The notes under the pieces were generated by a model, which searched no databases, had not been told where the DNA came from, and saw nothing but the letters and a program-made list of their open reading frames with translations. A stretch of 25,308 bases of DNA from positions 1 to 25,308 of the forward strand of contig CALMVH010000307.1 of NCBI GenBank assembly GCA_937873165.1. Direction: 5' to 3'. The stretch's first letter is position 1, and every line of letters begins with the position of its first letter. Shown piece by piece: positions 13,979 to 20,826 of the stretch. The position numbers and the translations under genes are program-made. The DNA comes from an uncultured Rhodospirillales bacterium (GTDB lineage: Bacteria > Pseudomonadota > Alphaproteobacteria > CALMVH01).

Positions 13979-15313
13979 TCAACGCCCGGCGAGCGTCATG
14001 CCATCGATCGCGACGGTCGGGGCGTCTATGCCGAAGCGGTGGTCCAGATCGTCGGCCAGCACCATGTTCAGGAACATCTGCCGCAGGTTTCCGGCAACGG
14101 TGACCTCCGATACGGGATAGGATAGCACGCCGTTCTCGATCCAGAAGCCTGTGGCGCCCTGGCTGAAATCGCCGGTCACGACGCTGTTGCCCTGCCCCAT
14201 CAGGCCGGTGACGTAGAACCCCGTGCCAACGTCGCGCAGCAACTGGTCGCGTGAAATCCTGCCGGGCGCGAAGAACAGGTTCGATGGCGAGGGCGCCGGC
14301 GGTCCACCGGTTCCGCGTGCCGCATGCCCGGTAGAGGTCAAACCCAGTTGCCGCGACGAGCGCAGGTCCATGATCCACGTCGTGAGGTACCCGTCATGGA
14401 TAACCGGCCGGCGTATCGGCTGGATGCCCTCGCCATCAAAGGGCTTGGATCGCAGGCCGCGTTCGATGAATGGATCGTCCCATACAGTGACCGACTCAGG
14501 GAATATCCGCTTGCCGAGGCTGTCCTTCAGGAAGCTGGTGCCGCGCGCAATGGTATTACCCGAGATGGCGCTGGCCAGGCTGCCCAGCAGGCCGGAGGCG
14601 ACCTCCGGATCGAACACCACCGGCACCCTTGCGCTTTCCACCTTGCGCGGGTTCAGTTTCGCCACGGCCTTTTCGCCGGCCTGACGCCCGATCCGTTCCG
14701 CTGTCCACAGATCCTTCTGGTAGATGGTGCTTGAATGCTCGCTTTCGGATTGCATGGCGTCGCCCGATCCCGCAACAACGCTGGCCGCTGCGCTGAACCG
14801 CGAGCGGCTGTACCGCTGGGCAAATCCATTGGAAGCCACCAGCGTCACGTCCGACCGGCCCCAGGTGGCTTCGGCCCCTTCCGAGTTCGTAACGCCGGAA
14901 ACCGCTAGGGCGGCCGCTTCCACTGCGCGCGCCCGCTCGATCAAGCCTCCCGTGGTCGCCTCGACCTGATCGCACAGATCGAGCTCGGGAAAAGTCTCGG
15001 TCAGCTGGCGTGGGTCGGCAAGCCCCGCGAACTCGTCGGCAGGCACGATGCGCGCCATCGACACGGCGCGGTCGACCAGTCCCGCGAGGGTGTCCGGCCG
15101 CATGTCGGTCGACGAGACGACGGCCTGCCGCTTTCCCACGAACACCCGCAGGCCGAAATTGAGCGACTCAGACCGTTCGAGCCGTTCCGGTTTGTCGAGC
15201 CTGCGCCCTACCGAAAGGCTGGCGGAGGAAACCATCAGCGCGTCCGCGGCGTCGGCGCCCGCTTTTCGCGCAGCCTGGATGAGGTTCAGGAGGGTATCGA
15301 TCGTGTCGGTCAT
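13979..15313 (-). CDS. pmbA: TldD/PmbA family protein (PmbA/TldE type)
   Basis: A 444-residue protein of the TldD/PmbA (peptidase U62) family. In known cases TldD and TldE/PmbA form a cytoplasmic heterodimeric metalloprotease that processes microcin-like or other small peptides and the CcdA antitoxin. I find no HEXXH motif in this protein, which marks it as the non-catalytic TldE/PmbA subunit rather than TldD. The family C-terminal segment Gly-Phe-Trp-Ile-Glu-Asn-Gly...Pro-Val-Ser-Glu-Val-Thr-Val-Ala-Gly-Asn-Leu is well kept. ATG 15313 lies 12 bases after the ubiA stop, with AGAG upstream; the frame continues to a TTG at 15334 inside ubiA, which is not used. No tldD is in the window. Confidence 0.9.
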   Translation of the reverse strand: MTDTIDTLLNLIQAARKAGADAADALMVSSASLSVGRRLDKPERLERSESLNFGLRVFVGKRQAVVSSTDMRPDTLAGLVDRAVSMARIVPADEFAGLADPRQLTETFPELDLCDQVEATTGGLIERARAVEAAALAVSGVTNSEGAEATWGRSDVTLVASNGFAQRYSRSRFSAAASVVAGSGDAMQSESEHSSTIYQKDLWTAERIGRQAGEKAVAKLNPRKVESARVPVVFDPEVASGLLGSLASAISGNTIARGTSFLKDSLGKRIFPESVTVWDDPFIERGLRSKPFDGEGIQPIRRPVIHDGYLTTWIMDLRSSRQLGLTSTGHAARGTGGPPAPSPSNLFFAPGRISRDQLLRDVGTGFYVTGLMGQGNSVVTGDFSQGATGFWIENGVLSYPVSEVTVAGNLRQMFLNMVLADDLDHRFGIDAPTVAIDGMTLAGR

Positions 15314-15324
15314 GACTGGTACTC

Positions 15325-16218
15325 TTAAGTGCAATGGGTGCCCGCGACAATCGCGGCGAAGATGCCAAGCCCGATCCAGGCATTGGCTTTGAAACGCTTC
15401 AGGCAGTCGGATGGCACGTCAGGACTCCACCGTCGAACCATCAGGAGGCTGAACAAGGCGACAGTCGCAAGAACAGCCTGAAATCGCCAATCCGCCCCAG
15501 CGGTAGCGCCCGCCACGGCGATCAGCAGACAGGCGAGAAGATAGAAGGCATAGACGGGACGTTTCTGATCGTGGCCGAAGCGTCGCGCGGTGGACTTGAT
15601 GCCGGCGGAAACGTCGTCGCGCTTGTCCTGATGCGCGTAGATGGTGTCGTAGCCCAGCGTCCAGGCCAATCCACCCGCGTACAGGATGACCGCAGGCGCG
15701 GCGACGGTGTCCGTGGCCGCCGCCCATCCCAGCAACGCGCCCCAATTGAAGGTGAGACCCAGAAATGCCTGCGGCCACCAGGTAATTCGTTTCATGAACG
15801 GATAGGCCGCGACCAGCACCAGGGATGCGGCGCCGAGTTCGAGGGACAACCGGTTGAATTGCCACAGCACGGCAAGTCCGAGGGCAAGTTGGACGCCCAG
15901 GAACCCGACTGCCTCGGCCAGTGACAGGCGTCTGGATGGCAACGGCCTGCCGCGCGTACGCTCTACCGCCGCATCTAGGCGCCGGTCAACGATGTCGTTG
16001 ATGGTGCAGCCCGCGCCGCGCATGACCACCGCACCCAACGCGAACAGAGCGTACAGCCGGGGTGAAGCGCTTTGCGAAAGCGCCAAACTCCAGAAACAGG
16101 GAAACAGCAGCAGCCATGTGCCTGTCGGCCTGTCCAGCCGTGCAAGCTCGAGGAACGCACGCAGCTTTCCCGGCAGGCGCGCCTTCAGGTCGCCCTGCGG
16201 AATATCCGTAAACGTCAC
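15325..16218 (-). CDS. ubiA: 4-hydroxybenzoate polyprenyltransferase UbiA
   Basis: A 297-residue integral membrane prenyltransferase that joins a polyprenyl chain to 4-hydroxybenzoate in ubiquinone synthesis. Both Asp-rich Mg-diphosphate motifs are present: Asn74-Asp-Ile-Val-Asp78-Arg-Arg-Leu-Asp and Tyr-Asp191-Thr-Ile-Tyr-Ala-His-Gln-Asp198-Lys-Arg-Asp-Asp. Around eight hydrophobic helices fill the rest, as expected. The start is GTG 16218, which overlaps the stop of the upstream small gene as GTGA. A stop at 15325 and the next start at 15313 place pmbA in the same message. Confidence 0.95.
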   Translation of the reverse strand: MTFTDIPQGDLKARLPGKLRAFLELARLDRPTGTWLLLFPCFWSLALSQSASPRLYALFALGAVVMRGAGCTINDIVDRRLDAAVERTRGRPLPSRRLSLAEAVGFLGVQLALGLAVLWQFNRLSLELGAASLVLVAAYPFMKRITWWPQAFLGLTFNWGALLGWAAATDTVAAPAVILYAGGLAWTLGYDTIYAHQDKRDDVSAGIKSTARRFGHDQKRPVYAFYLLACLLIAVAGATAGADWRFQAVLATVALFSLLMVRRWSPDVPSDCLKRFKANAWIGLGIFAAIVAGTHCT

Positions 16219-16601
16219 TGCGGGCGCAGCGCCTGAAGCTTCTTCATCACTTCATCTTGCCGTGCGGGCGTCATCGCGTTGAACTCGGCCCGGAAATGAT
16301 TTTCCATTTCGGTTTTCTCCTGGGGCGACAAGGAATCGATCTCCGCGTACAGTGCCTTTGAATTGGCATTCCGCTGGTTTGTCGGAAGGTTCCGCATCGC
16401 CTCGAACATGGCGAGCCGCTGGTCGATCGACATGGTGATCAGTTCCTGCGCCGATGGCAAAACAAGGCTGGAACTGTCGGCCGAGGACCTGCCCGCCGCA
16501 CCAACGGGATGGGCTAGCCACAAGACCATGATTATGCCAAAAACCGATGTCTTCATCGCCTTCGATTTACGTATCATTTTCCATACCCCTTCACGCTTCA
16601 T
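16215..16601 (-). CDS. Small predicted periplasmic protein
   Basis: A 128-residue protein. A basic N-terminus (Lys-Arg, then Arg-Lys-Ser-Lys) is followed by a hydrophobic segment ending in Pro-Val-Gly-Ala-Ala-Gly, a good Sec signal peptide. The mature part is helical and highly charged, with Arg-Leu-Ala-Met-Phe-Glu-Ala-Met-Arg-Asn-Leu-Pro and Leu-Ser-Pro-Gln-Glu-Lys repeats like those of small periplasmic helical proteins, but I cannot name the family. Starts at 16601 (GGGGA about 8 bases before), 16577 and 16556 (the shortest signal peptide) are all possible. It is the first gene of the ubiA-to-kdpE set and overlaps ubiA by four bases. Confidence 0.65.
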   Translation of the reverse strand: MKREGVWKMIRKSKAMKTSVFGIIMVLWLAHPVGAAGRSSADSSSLVLPSAQELITMSIDQRLAMFEAMRNLPTNQRNANSKALYAEIDSLSPQEKTEMENHFRAEFNAMTPARQDEVMKKLQALRPQ

Positions 16602-16655
16602 TGCCCGATCCCCATTATCATGACCAGAACACGGGAAAACTCGGAGTCACCCGCC

Positions 16656-16778
16656 ATGGATCAGGAACTGCTCGTATTCTGGATCGACCAGTTGAAAGAT
16701 CTGCTGCCCGATCCGTGCGAGGAGGAAATCGATGTCGCGGCCTCGACATCCGACATGATCCGGGACACATTACGCTAG
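16656..16778 (+). CDS. Possible 40-residue small protein
   Basis: An ATG at 16656 with GGAG 9 bases upstream opens 40 codons ending at TAG 16776-16778. The product is acidic (Leu-Leu-Pro-Asp-Pro-Cys-Glu-Glu-Glu-Ile-Asp) with an amphipathic start. By my count 29 of 40 third codon positions are G or C, compatible with coding here. It is divergent from the gene at 16215-16601 and its last bases overlap the end of hisE on the other strand. No family is recognised; it may be chance. Confidence 0.3.
   Translation: MDQELLVFWIDQLKDLLPDPCEEEIDVAASTSDMIRDTLR
16731..16750. repeat. Hairpin downstream of hisE
   Basis: GATGTCG (16731-16737) and CGACATC (16744-16750) pair perfectly around six bases. On the minus strand this stem lies 25-44 bases beyond the hisE stop. 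It has no T-run. It could help end the his message, but it also lies within the possible small plus-strand gene. Confidence 0.25.
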
Positions 16779-17110
16779 CCGCGCGCCCGGCTGTTCTTCT
16801 CCTCGATCCCGCTTTGCGCTTCCCGCGCGTCCAGCACGGCGTCTATGTCGCCGGGCGTCAGCCCAGCCGCTTTCCACAAGACTAGCAGGTGATTTAGAAG
16901 CTCCGCCGACTCCGCTGCGATGTTGCTCCGCTCTGCAACACCGGCCTCCACGCGTGCCGCTTCGATAACCGTTTCCACGGCTTCCTCACCAACTTTCTGC
17001 GCGATGCGTCCCAGTCCACGCGACAGCAGCATGGCGGTGTAGGAAGTCTCGGGATCGCTGCCTGAGCGGGTTTCGATTGTTTCCCACAGCTTGTCGATGC
17101 CCCGAGTCAC
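16775..17110 (-). CDS. hisE: Phosphoribosyl-ATP pyrophosphatase HisE
   Basis: A 111-residue HisE that hydrolyses phosphoribosyl-ATP to phosphoribosyl-AMP, the second step of histidine synthesis in the cytoplasm. The Mg-binding motif Lys-Val-Gly-Glu-Glu-Ala-Val-Glu-Thr is at 39-47, with Glu-Ser-Ala-Glu-Leu-Leu-Asn-His-Leu-Leu-Val-Leu at 67-78. The start is GTG 17110, overlapping the hisF stop as GTGA. A much longer frame to 17728 runs through hisF and is not coding. It is last in a hisA-hisF-hisE operon. Confidence 0.95.
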   Translation of the reverse strand: MTRGIDKLWETIETRSGSDPETSYTAMLLSRGLGRIAQKVGEEAVETVIEAARVEAGVAERSNIAAESAELLNHLLVLWKAAGLTPGDIDAVLDAREAQSGIEEKNSRARG

Positions 17111-17868
17111 GCCGCCCCTCTCATCGCGATGCCCGCGCTGTGCAGGGCGGACTTTGCCTCGCCGATGCTGAACGTACCAAAATGGAAGATGGAGGCTGCC
17201 AGGACGGCGGAAGCCTGGGCGTCGCGTATGCCTTCCACCAGGAGCTGAAGCGTGCCGACCCCGCCCGAGGCAATGACCGGAATCTCGACGGCTTCCGCTA
17301 CCGAGCGCGTCAGCGCCAGGTCGAAGCCGCTTTTCGTGCCATCCCGGTCCATGGATGTCAGAAGGATTTCTCCCGCGCCCAGTTCCGCCATGTGTCCGGC
17401 ATGGGCGATCACGTCCAGACCGGCCGCCCTGCGACCGCCATGCGTGAAGACACCCCATCCCTCGCCTTCCCGCTTGGAATCGATGGCGACCACCACGCAC
17501 TGGCTGCCGAACTTTTCGGCAGCGTCGGCGATCAGCTGGGGGTTCGAGATTGCCGCGCTGTTGATCGACACCTTGTCGGCGCCCGCCAGCAGCAGCTTGC
17601 GGATGTCCTCCACCTGCCGTACGCCGCCGCCGACCGTCAAAGGCAGGAACACGCTTTCGGCGGTACGCTGTACCACGTCCAGCAAGGTGCCGCGGTTGTC
17701 GGACGATGCCGTGATGTCGAGAAAGCACAGTTCGTCCGCTCCAGCCCGGTCGTAAACCCTTGCCTGCTCGACAGGATCGCCTGCATCGATTAGGTCGACG
17801 AAGTTGACGCCCTTGACCACGCGCCCTTCGTGCACGTCGAGGCAGGGGATGATGCGCGGCTTCAGCAA
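17107..17868 (-). CDS. hisF: Imidazole glycerol phosphate synthase cyclase subunit HisF
   Basis: A 253-residue (beta/alpha)8-barrel cyclase that with glutaminase HisH forms imidazole glycerol phosphate and AICAR. The catalytic acids are Asp11 (Ile-Pro-Cys-Leu-Asp) and Asp130 (Val-Val-Val-Ala-Ile-Asp), in the standard places. The start is TTG 17868, overlapping the hisA stop by seven bases (TTGCTGA); no better start keeps the first beta strand. HisH, its obligatory partner, is not next to it in this window and must be elsewhere. Confidence 0.96.
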   Translation of the reverse strand: MLKPRIIPCLDVHEGRVVKGVNFVDLIDAGDPVEQARVYDRAGADELCFLDITASSDNRGTLLDVVQRTAESVFLPLTVGGGVRQVEDIRKLLLAGADKVSINSAAISNPQLIADAAEKFGSQCVVVAIDSKREGEGWGVFTHGGRRAAGLDVIAHAGHMAELGAGEILLTSMDRDGTKSGFDLALTRSVAEAVEIPVIASGGVGTLQLLVEGIRDAQASAVLAASIFHFGTFSIGEAKSALHSAGIAMRGAA

Positions 17869-18599
17869 ACGGCGGCCTCGTGGAACAGAGCCAAGGCTGC
17901 GGGCGCGTCGATCCGGCCGTCGTAGATGGCTCGTCCGCAGATAACGCCCGCGATGCCGCTGGCCTTCTGGTCGCGGATGGCTTCCAGGTCGCGCAACGAC
18001 GACACGCCGCCGGACGCGATGACGGGTGTTTCGAGGGCGAACGCCAGATCGACCGTCGCCTGCAGGTTTACCCCGCCCATAGCGCCGTCGCGGTTAATGT
18101 CGGTGAACACTATGGCGTCCACGCCCGCATCCTCCATCCGCAATGCAAGGTCCAGCGCCTTCACCGTCGACGTTTCAACCCATCCCTCGACTGCCACGTA
18201 GCCGCCGCGGCTGTCGACGCTGACCGCCACCTTGCCCGGAAAGCACAGGCAGGCTTCCTTGACCAGCACCGGATCACGCACCGCGACCGTTCCCAGCACC
18301 ACCCGCGCAATGCCACGGTCCAGCCACCGTTCGATATCGGCTATGCTGCGGATGCCGCCGCCTAGCTGGACCGGAATGTTGACGCGCTCCAGCACGCGGG
18401 AAACTGGGTCTTCGTTGATCGAGCGGCCCTCGACCGCGCCGTTCAGATCGACGATGTGGAGCCATTCAAAGCCCTGGCTTTCGAACAACGCGCCCTGGGC
18501 AGACGGATCGGCGTTGTAGACGGTAACCTCGTTCAGGTCGCCGCGCAGGAGGCGCACGCATGCGCCGTCCTTGATATCGATGGCGGGATATAGGATCAT
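17862..18599 (-). CDS. hisA: ProFAR isomerase HisA
   Basis: A 245-residue (beta/alpha)8-barrel isomerase that opens the aminoaldose ring of ProFAR in histidine synthesis. Catalytic residues Asp8 (Pro-Ala-Ile-Asp) and Asp129 (Ser-Val-Asp-Ser-Arg-Gly) are visible, as are both phosphate-binding Gly-Gly turns (Gly-Gly-Gly-Ile-Arg and Ala-Ser-Gly-Gly-Val). ATG 18599 gives the normal N-terminus; the frame extends upstream to 18827 only over the divergent gene. No ribosome site precedes the ATG, and the predicted -10 lies 6 bases before it, so the message may be leaderless. HisF follows with a seven-base overlap. Confidence 0.96.
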   Translation of the reverse strand: MILYPAIDIKDGACVRLLRGDLNEVTVYNADPSAQGALFESQGFEWLHIVDLNGAVEGRSINEDPVSRVLERVNIPVQLGGGIRSIADIERWLDRGIARVVLGTVAVRDPVLVKEACLCFPGKVAVSVDSRGGYVAVEGWVETSTVKALDLALRMEDAGVDAIVFTDINRDGAMGGVNLQATVDLAFALETPVIASGGVSSLRDLEAIRDQKASGIAGVICGRAIYDGRIDAPAALALFHEAAVC

Positions 18600-18605
18600 C
18601 GGCTG

Positions 18606-18633
18606 GATATACAAGTTTCCACAGGCTCTGCAA
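18606..18633 (-). promoter_or_regulatory. Predicted hisA promoter
   Basis: On the minus strand TTGCAG (18633-18628), 16 bases, then TATATC (18611-18606). Only six bases separate the -10 from the hisA ATG, so a normal start point would fall on or next to the A of the ATG. It occupies the 52-base gap shared with the divergent gene at 18652. Confidence 0.45.
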
Positions 18634-18651
18634 AGCGTTACGGGAGGATTC

Positions 18652-19083
18652 ATGACGAAGGCCGACACTACATCCGCACAGCCACAACCCGTTCGTCCCT
18701 CCATCACGTTGCAGCGCCGCACTGCGCACATGAGGGATCGTGTAATTTCCGACGAAGAAATGTTTATGGCTTTCAAGCGGTTTAAACAAAGCTGCGAAAC
18801 ACAGGGCATTCCAGATAGTGCGAACAATTACAGAAGATGGAGGTTGGTCAAGCGGGACCAGGGACCGCTCCCACCATCGCAGGAAACGATGACGATGCGT
18901 TTTGTAACCTGGAACAACTTTAAAACCCATGCAGCAGCGGCTATCGGAGAGATCCCCGGCACTCCGCATCCAAATGGAACAGCATACCACGACGCGCGGT
19001 CGCCCTTGCAGCGTTACAAGACGGGCGAGGAGGTTCGCCAGCAGGTACGGCGATCCTTCGGAAAAGATCATCTTCATCCATGA
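18652..19083 (+). CDS. Small protein with homing-endonuclease-associated-repeat-like segment
   Basis: A 143-residue basic protein starting at ATG 18652 behind a strong GGGAGG site. Residues about 30-100 read as helices ending in Thr-Met-Arg-Phe-Val-Thr-Trp-Asn-Asn-Phe, a pattern close to the Arg-Phe-Gly-Ser-Trp-Asn-x-Ala of the homing-endonuclease-associated repeat (a small helical DNA-binding module), preceded by Asn-Tyr-Arg-Arg-Trp-Arg and Leu-Pro-Pro-Ser. No HNH or other nuclease motif is present. It could be a stand-alone DNA-binding regulator; this is inference from pattern. Its stop overlaps the next gene as ATGA. It lies at the head of the YbjQ/M48/PspA cluster and is divergent from hisA. 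Confidence 0.6.
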   Translation: MTKADTTSAQPQPVRPSITLQRRTAHMRDRVISDEEMFMAFKRFKQSCETQGIPDSANNYRRWRLVKRDQGPLPPSQETMTMRFVTWNNFKTHAAAAIGEIPGTPHPNGTAYHDARSPLQRYKTGEEVRQQVRRSFGKDHLHP

Positions 19084-19475
19084 ACGGCAGCAACCCGAAG
19101 CCGTCGCCCTTCGACCTTTCCGCTGCCGTTGTTCGGCGTGGGCAAGGCGACCTGCATGCGTTCATGGCAGCCTTTGCCGCGCGGATGAGCGGCGCGTTTC
19201 CGGCCAACGTGTCGGTCGTGCGCCACAAGGGGCTGTTGTCGCGCAAGGAAACGGTCGAGGCGGTCACCGTGGAAGCCGCCTCGTATCTTTATACGCTGAC
19301 GCTGAAGAACAGCCGGCTGGTGCCGATGCGCGAGCAATCGATCCGTGGGGTGCGCCTGCGATCTGAAACCATGGACGCGGGATCGTGGTTCGCGGCGCTG
19401 AAGGCCCACAGCGCACCCCTGCCCCCCCACCGGGGCGACCCCCACGCCCTGCTGCACGATTTCCTGCTGTCCTAG
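19080..19475 (+). CDS. Conserved-looking 131-residue protein of unknown function
   Basis: An alpha/beta protein without signal peptide or membrane segment. An N-terminal helix (Asp-Leu-His-Ala-Phe-Met-Ala-Ala-Phe-Ala) precedes beta-like stretches (Val-Ser-Val-Val-Arg-His; Val-Glu-Ala-Val-Thr-Val; Tyr-Leu-Tyr-Thr-Leu-Thr-Leu). It ends with Ser-Ile-Arg-Gly-Val-Arg-Leu-Arg-Ser-Glu...Trp-Phe-Ala-Ala-Leu. I have an impression of similar proteins in other bacteria but cannot name a family. ATG 19080 overlaps the previous stop (ATGA), so the two are coupled. The gap to the YbjQ operon is 94 bases and holds a promoter. Confidence 0.65.
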   Translation: MNGSNPKPSPFDLSAAVVRRGQGDLHAFMAAFAARMSGAFPANVSVVRHKGLLSRKETVEAVTVEAASYLYTLTLKNSRLVPMREQSIRGVRLRSETMDAGSWFAALKAHSAPLPPHRGDPHALLHDFLLS

Positions 19476-19512
19476 GGACTAGCGCACCGCAAGGCAGTTT
19501 GCTTTTGAGGGG

Positions 19513-19545
19513 CTGTTAACAGGTCCTTGCGACGCCTTGGATAAT
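19513..19545 (+). promoter_or_regulatory. Predicted promoter of the YbjQ/M48/PspA operon with palindromic -35
   Basis: TTAACA (19516-19521), 18 bases, then GATAAT (19540-19545); each hexamer matches the sigma-70 consensus at five of six positions. The start point would be near 19552, followed by GGGAG (19559-19563) and ATG 19570. The perfect palindrome CTGTTAACAG (19513-19522) covers the -35 and could be an operator. Confidence 0.55.
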
Positions 19546-19569
19546 TTCAGCGATCAATGGGAGCATGGC

Positions 19570-19719
19570 ATGAGGGTGGGTCAGCACAGGAAAGTCACAG
19601 GGTTCTCCGGCAACGAGATATTCTGCCTCGACCGGCTGGGCTATGCGCCGGGCCAGCTGTGCCTCGGCAACAACGTCATTTCGCTGGGCGTCGTCAAAGG
19701 CATCGGCGCCGGCCTGTAG
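19570..19719 (+). pseudogene. N-terminal fragment of the triple-YbjQ protein, ended by in-frame TAG
   Basis: ATG 19570 has GGGAG at good distance and opens 49 codons before TAG 19717-19719. The peptide (Gly-Phe-Ser-Gly-Asn-Glu-Ile-Phe-Cys-Leu-Asp-Arg-Leu-Gly-Tyr-Ala-Pro) matches the first strands of the YbjQ domains downstream. The same frame carries on directly after the stop with the rest of that domain (Gly-Gly-Glu-Val-Thr-Glu-Ile-Thr-Lys-Leu). In the sister domains the residue at the stop position is Lys or Arg, so a single AAG-to-TAG change is the simplest explanation. A sequencing error or tolerated readthrough is also possible. Confidence 0.6.
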
Positions 19720-19737
19720 AACCTTGCCGGCGGCGAG

Positions 19738-20826
19738 GTGACCGAAATCACTAAGCTTGTCTACGAGGGGCGCAAGGACGCCTACATGCGCATGCTGGAA
19801 GAAGCGAAGCAATCCGGCGGGGCGGGCCTTGCCGGCGTGTCGTTCGACTTGGTCAACCATGGCAGCAACCTGGAATTTATCGCGCTGGGTTCCGCCGTTC
19901 GCAGGCAGGCTGCCCAGGAAAGCGAAGCCTTGTCATTCTCTACATCAGCCAGTGGACAGGAATTGTACTGCCAAGTGGATGCCGGCTTCACGCCCCGTAC
20001 CTTTGTGTTTGGCAACGTCGCCTACTCGATCGGGGTGGGCGGCAGCATCGGCGGTGCCTTTCGGGGCCTGAAACGCGGCGAGGTGCCGCAGTACACCAAG
20101 ATCTTCGATCAAACCCGGCACCTGGCGCTCAGCCGCGTCAAGGAGAACGCCAGGCGGGTCAAGGCCAACGCGGTGATCGGGATCGAGACGTCCATCATGC
20201 CGTTGCTGGGCGCGCAGGAAATGCTGATGATGGGAACCGCGTCCAGCCACCCCGCGCTGGCTGGCTACCAGGACGACCCCGCAACCTCGGACCTTACCAA
20301 CGAGGAATTGTGGAACGTTGTCAATTTAGGTTACCTGCCGATCAGTCTGGTCATGGGCGTATCCGTTTACGCGCTGGGGCTGGCCTCCGGTGTTGCCTCC
20401 ATCGCCAAAAGCCTGCTCGGCGGGAATGTGCAGACACTGACCGAACTGCTGTATGAAGCGCGCGAGAAGGCGCTGGAGCGGGTCGAGATCGCCGCCGAAC
20501 AGGCGGGCGCTGACGAGGTGGTGGGGGCAAAGACGCGCATCTATGACCTGGGCGGCGGATTGGTCGAGTTCATGGTGATCGGCACCGCCGTGAAGAAGTT
20601 TCCGAATGTCTCGACCGTCAGGCCCGACCTGATCCCGCAGGCGGTGATCCAGGATCGCGAGACATTTGTCGAAGCTCGGAACGAGACCCGCCTAAGCCAG
20701 CCGAACGCCACGTCGGCAAGGCGGACGCAGAAGGGCCCGCTCACCATTCTGGTGACGCTGCTGATCTTCGCTTTCTACGTGCTGAAGGCGCTGGTGATTA
20801 GACACATTGCCCACCACGCTCGTTGA
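19738..20826 (+). CDS. Multi-YbjQ-domain membrane-anchored protein (main body)
   Basis: A 362-residue frame from GTG 19738. It holds the second half of a first YbjQ (DUF74/UPF0145) domain at 1-56, a second domain at about 70-170, a third at about 185-287 and a transmembrane helix at about 334-354, close to the C-terminus. Each domain shows the family pattern of a helix like Tyr-Glu-Ala-Arg-Glu-Lys-Ala-Leu-Glu-Arg followed by Gly-Ala-Asp-Glu-Val-Val-Gly and a closing Gly-Thr-Ala-Val. YbjQ proteins form small oligomeric rings, and their function is not settled despite the label heavy-metal-binding. The true start is probably ATG 19570, with an in-frame TAG between. No ribosome site precedes the GTG. 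Confidence 0.75.
   Translation: MTEITKLVYEGRKDAYMRMLEEAKQSGGAGLAGVSFDLVNHGSNLEFIALGSAVRRQAAQESEALSFSTSASGQELYCQVDAGFTPRTFVFGNVAYSIGVGGSIGGAFRGLKRGEVPQYTKIFDQTRHLALSRVKENARRVKANAVIGIETSIMPLLGAQEMLMMGTASSHPALAGYQDDPATSDLTNEELWNVVNLGYLPISLVMGVSVYALGLASGVASIAKSLLGGNVQTLTELLYEAREKALERVEIAAEQAGADEVVGAKTRIYDLGGGLVEFMVIGTAVKKFPNVSTVRPDLIPQAVIQDRETFVEARNETRLSQPNATSARRTQKGPLTILVTLLIFAFYVLKALVIRHIAHHAR

Noticed and set aside
13595..14125. 176-codon plus-strand frame antisense to the LpxH-like and pmbA genes
   Set aside because: Spans two well-supported genes on the other strand and has no domain.
17111..17728. Long N-terminal extension of hisE
   Set aside because: It covers hisF out of frame; the GTG at 17110 gives the exact HisE length and N-terminus.
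19717..19719. TAG as a pyrrolysine or other recoded codon
   Set aside because: No associated machinery or recoding element is visible and Lys/Arg stands at this site in sister domains; a point mutation or error is simpler.
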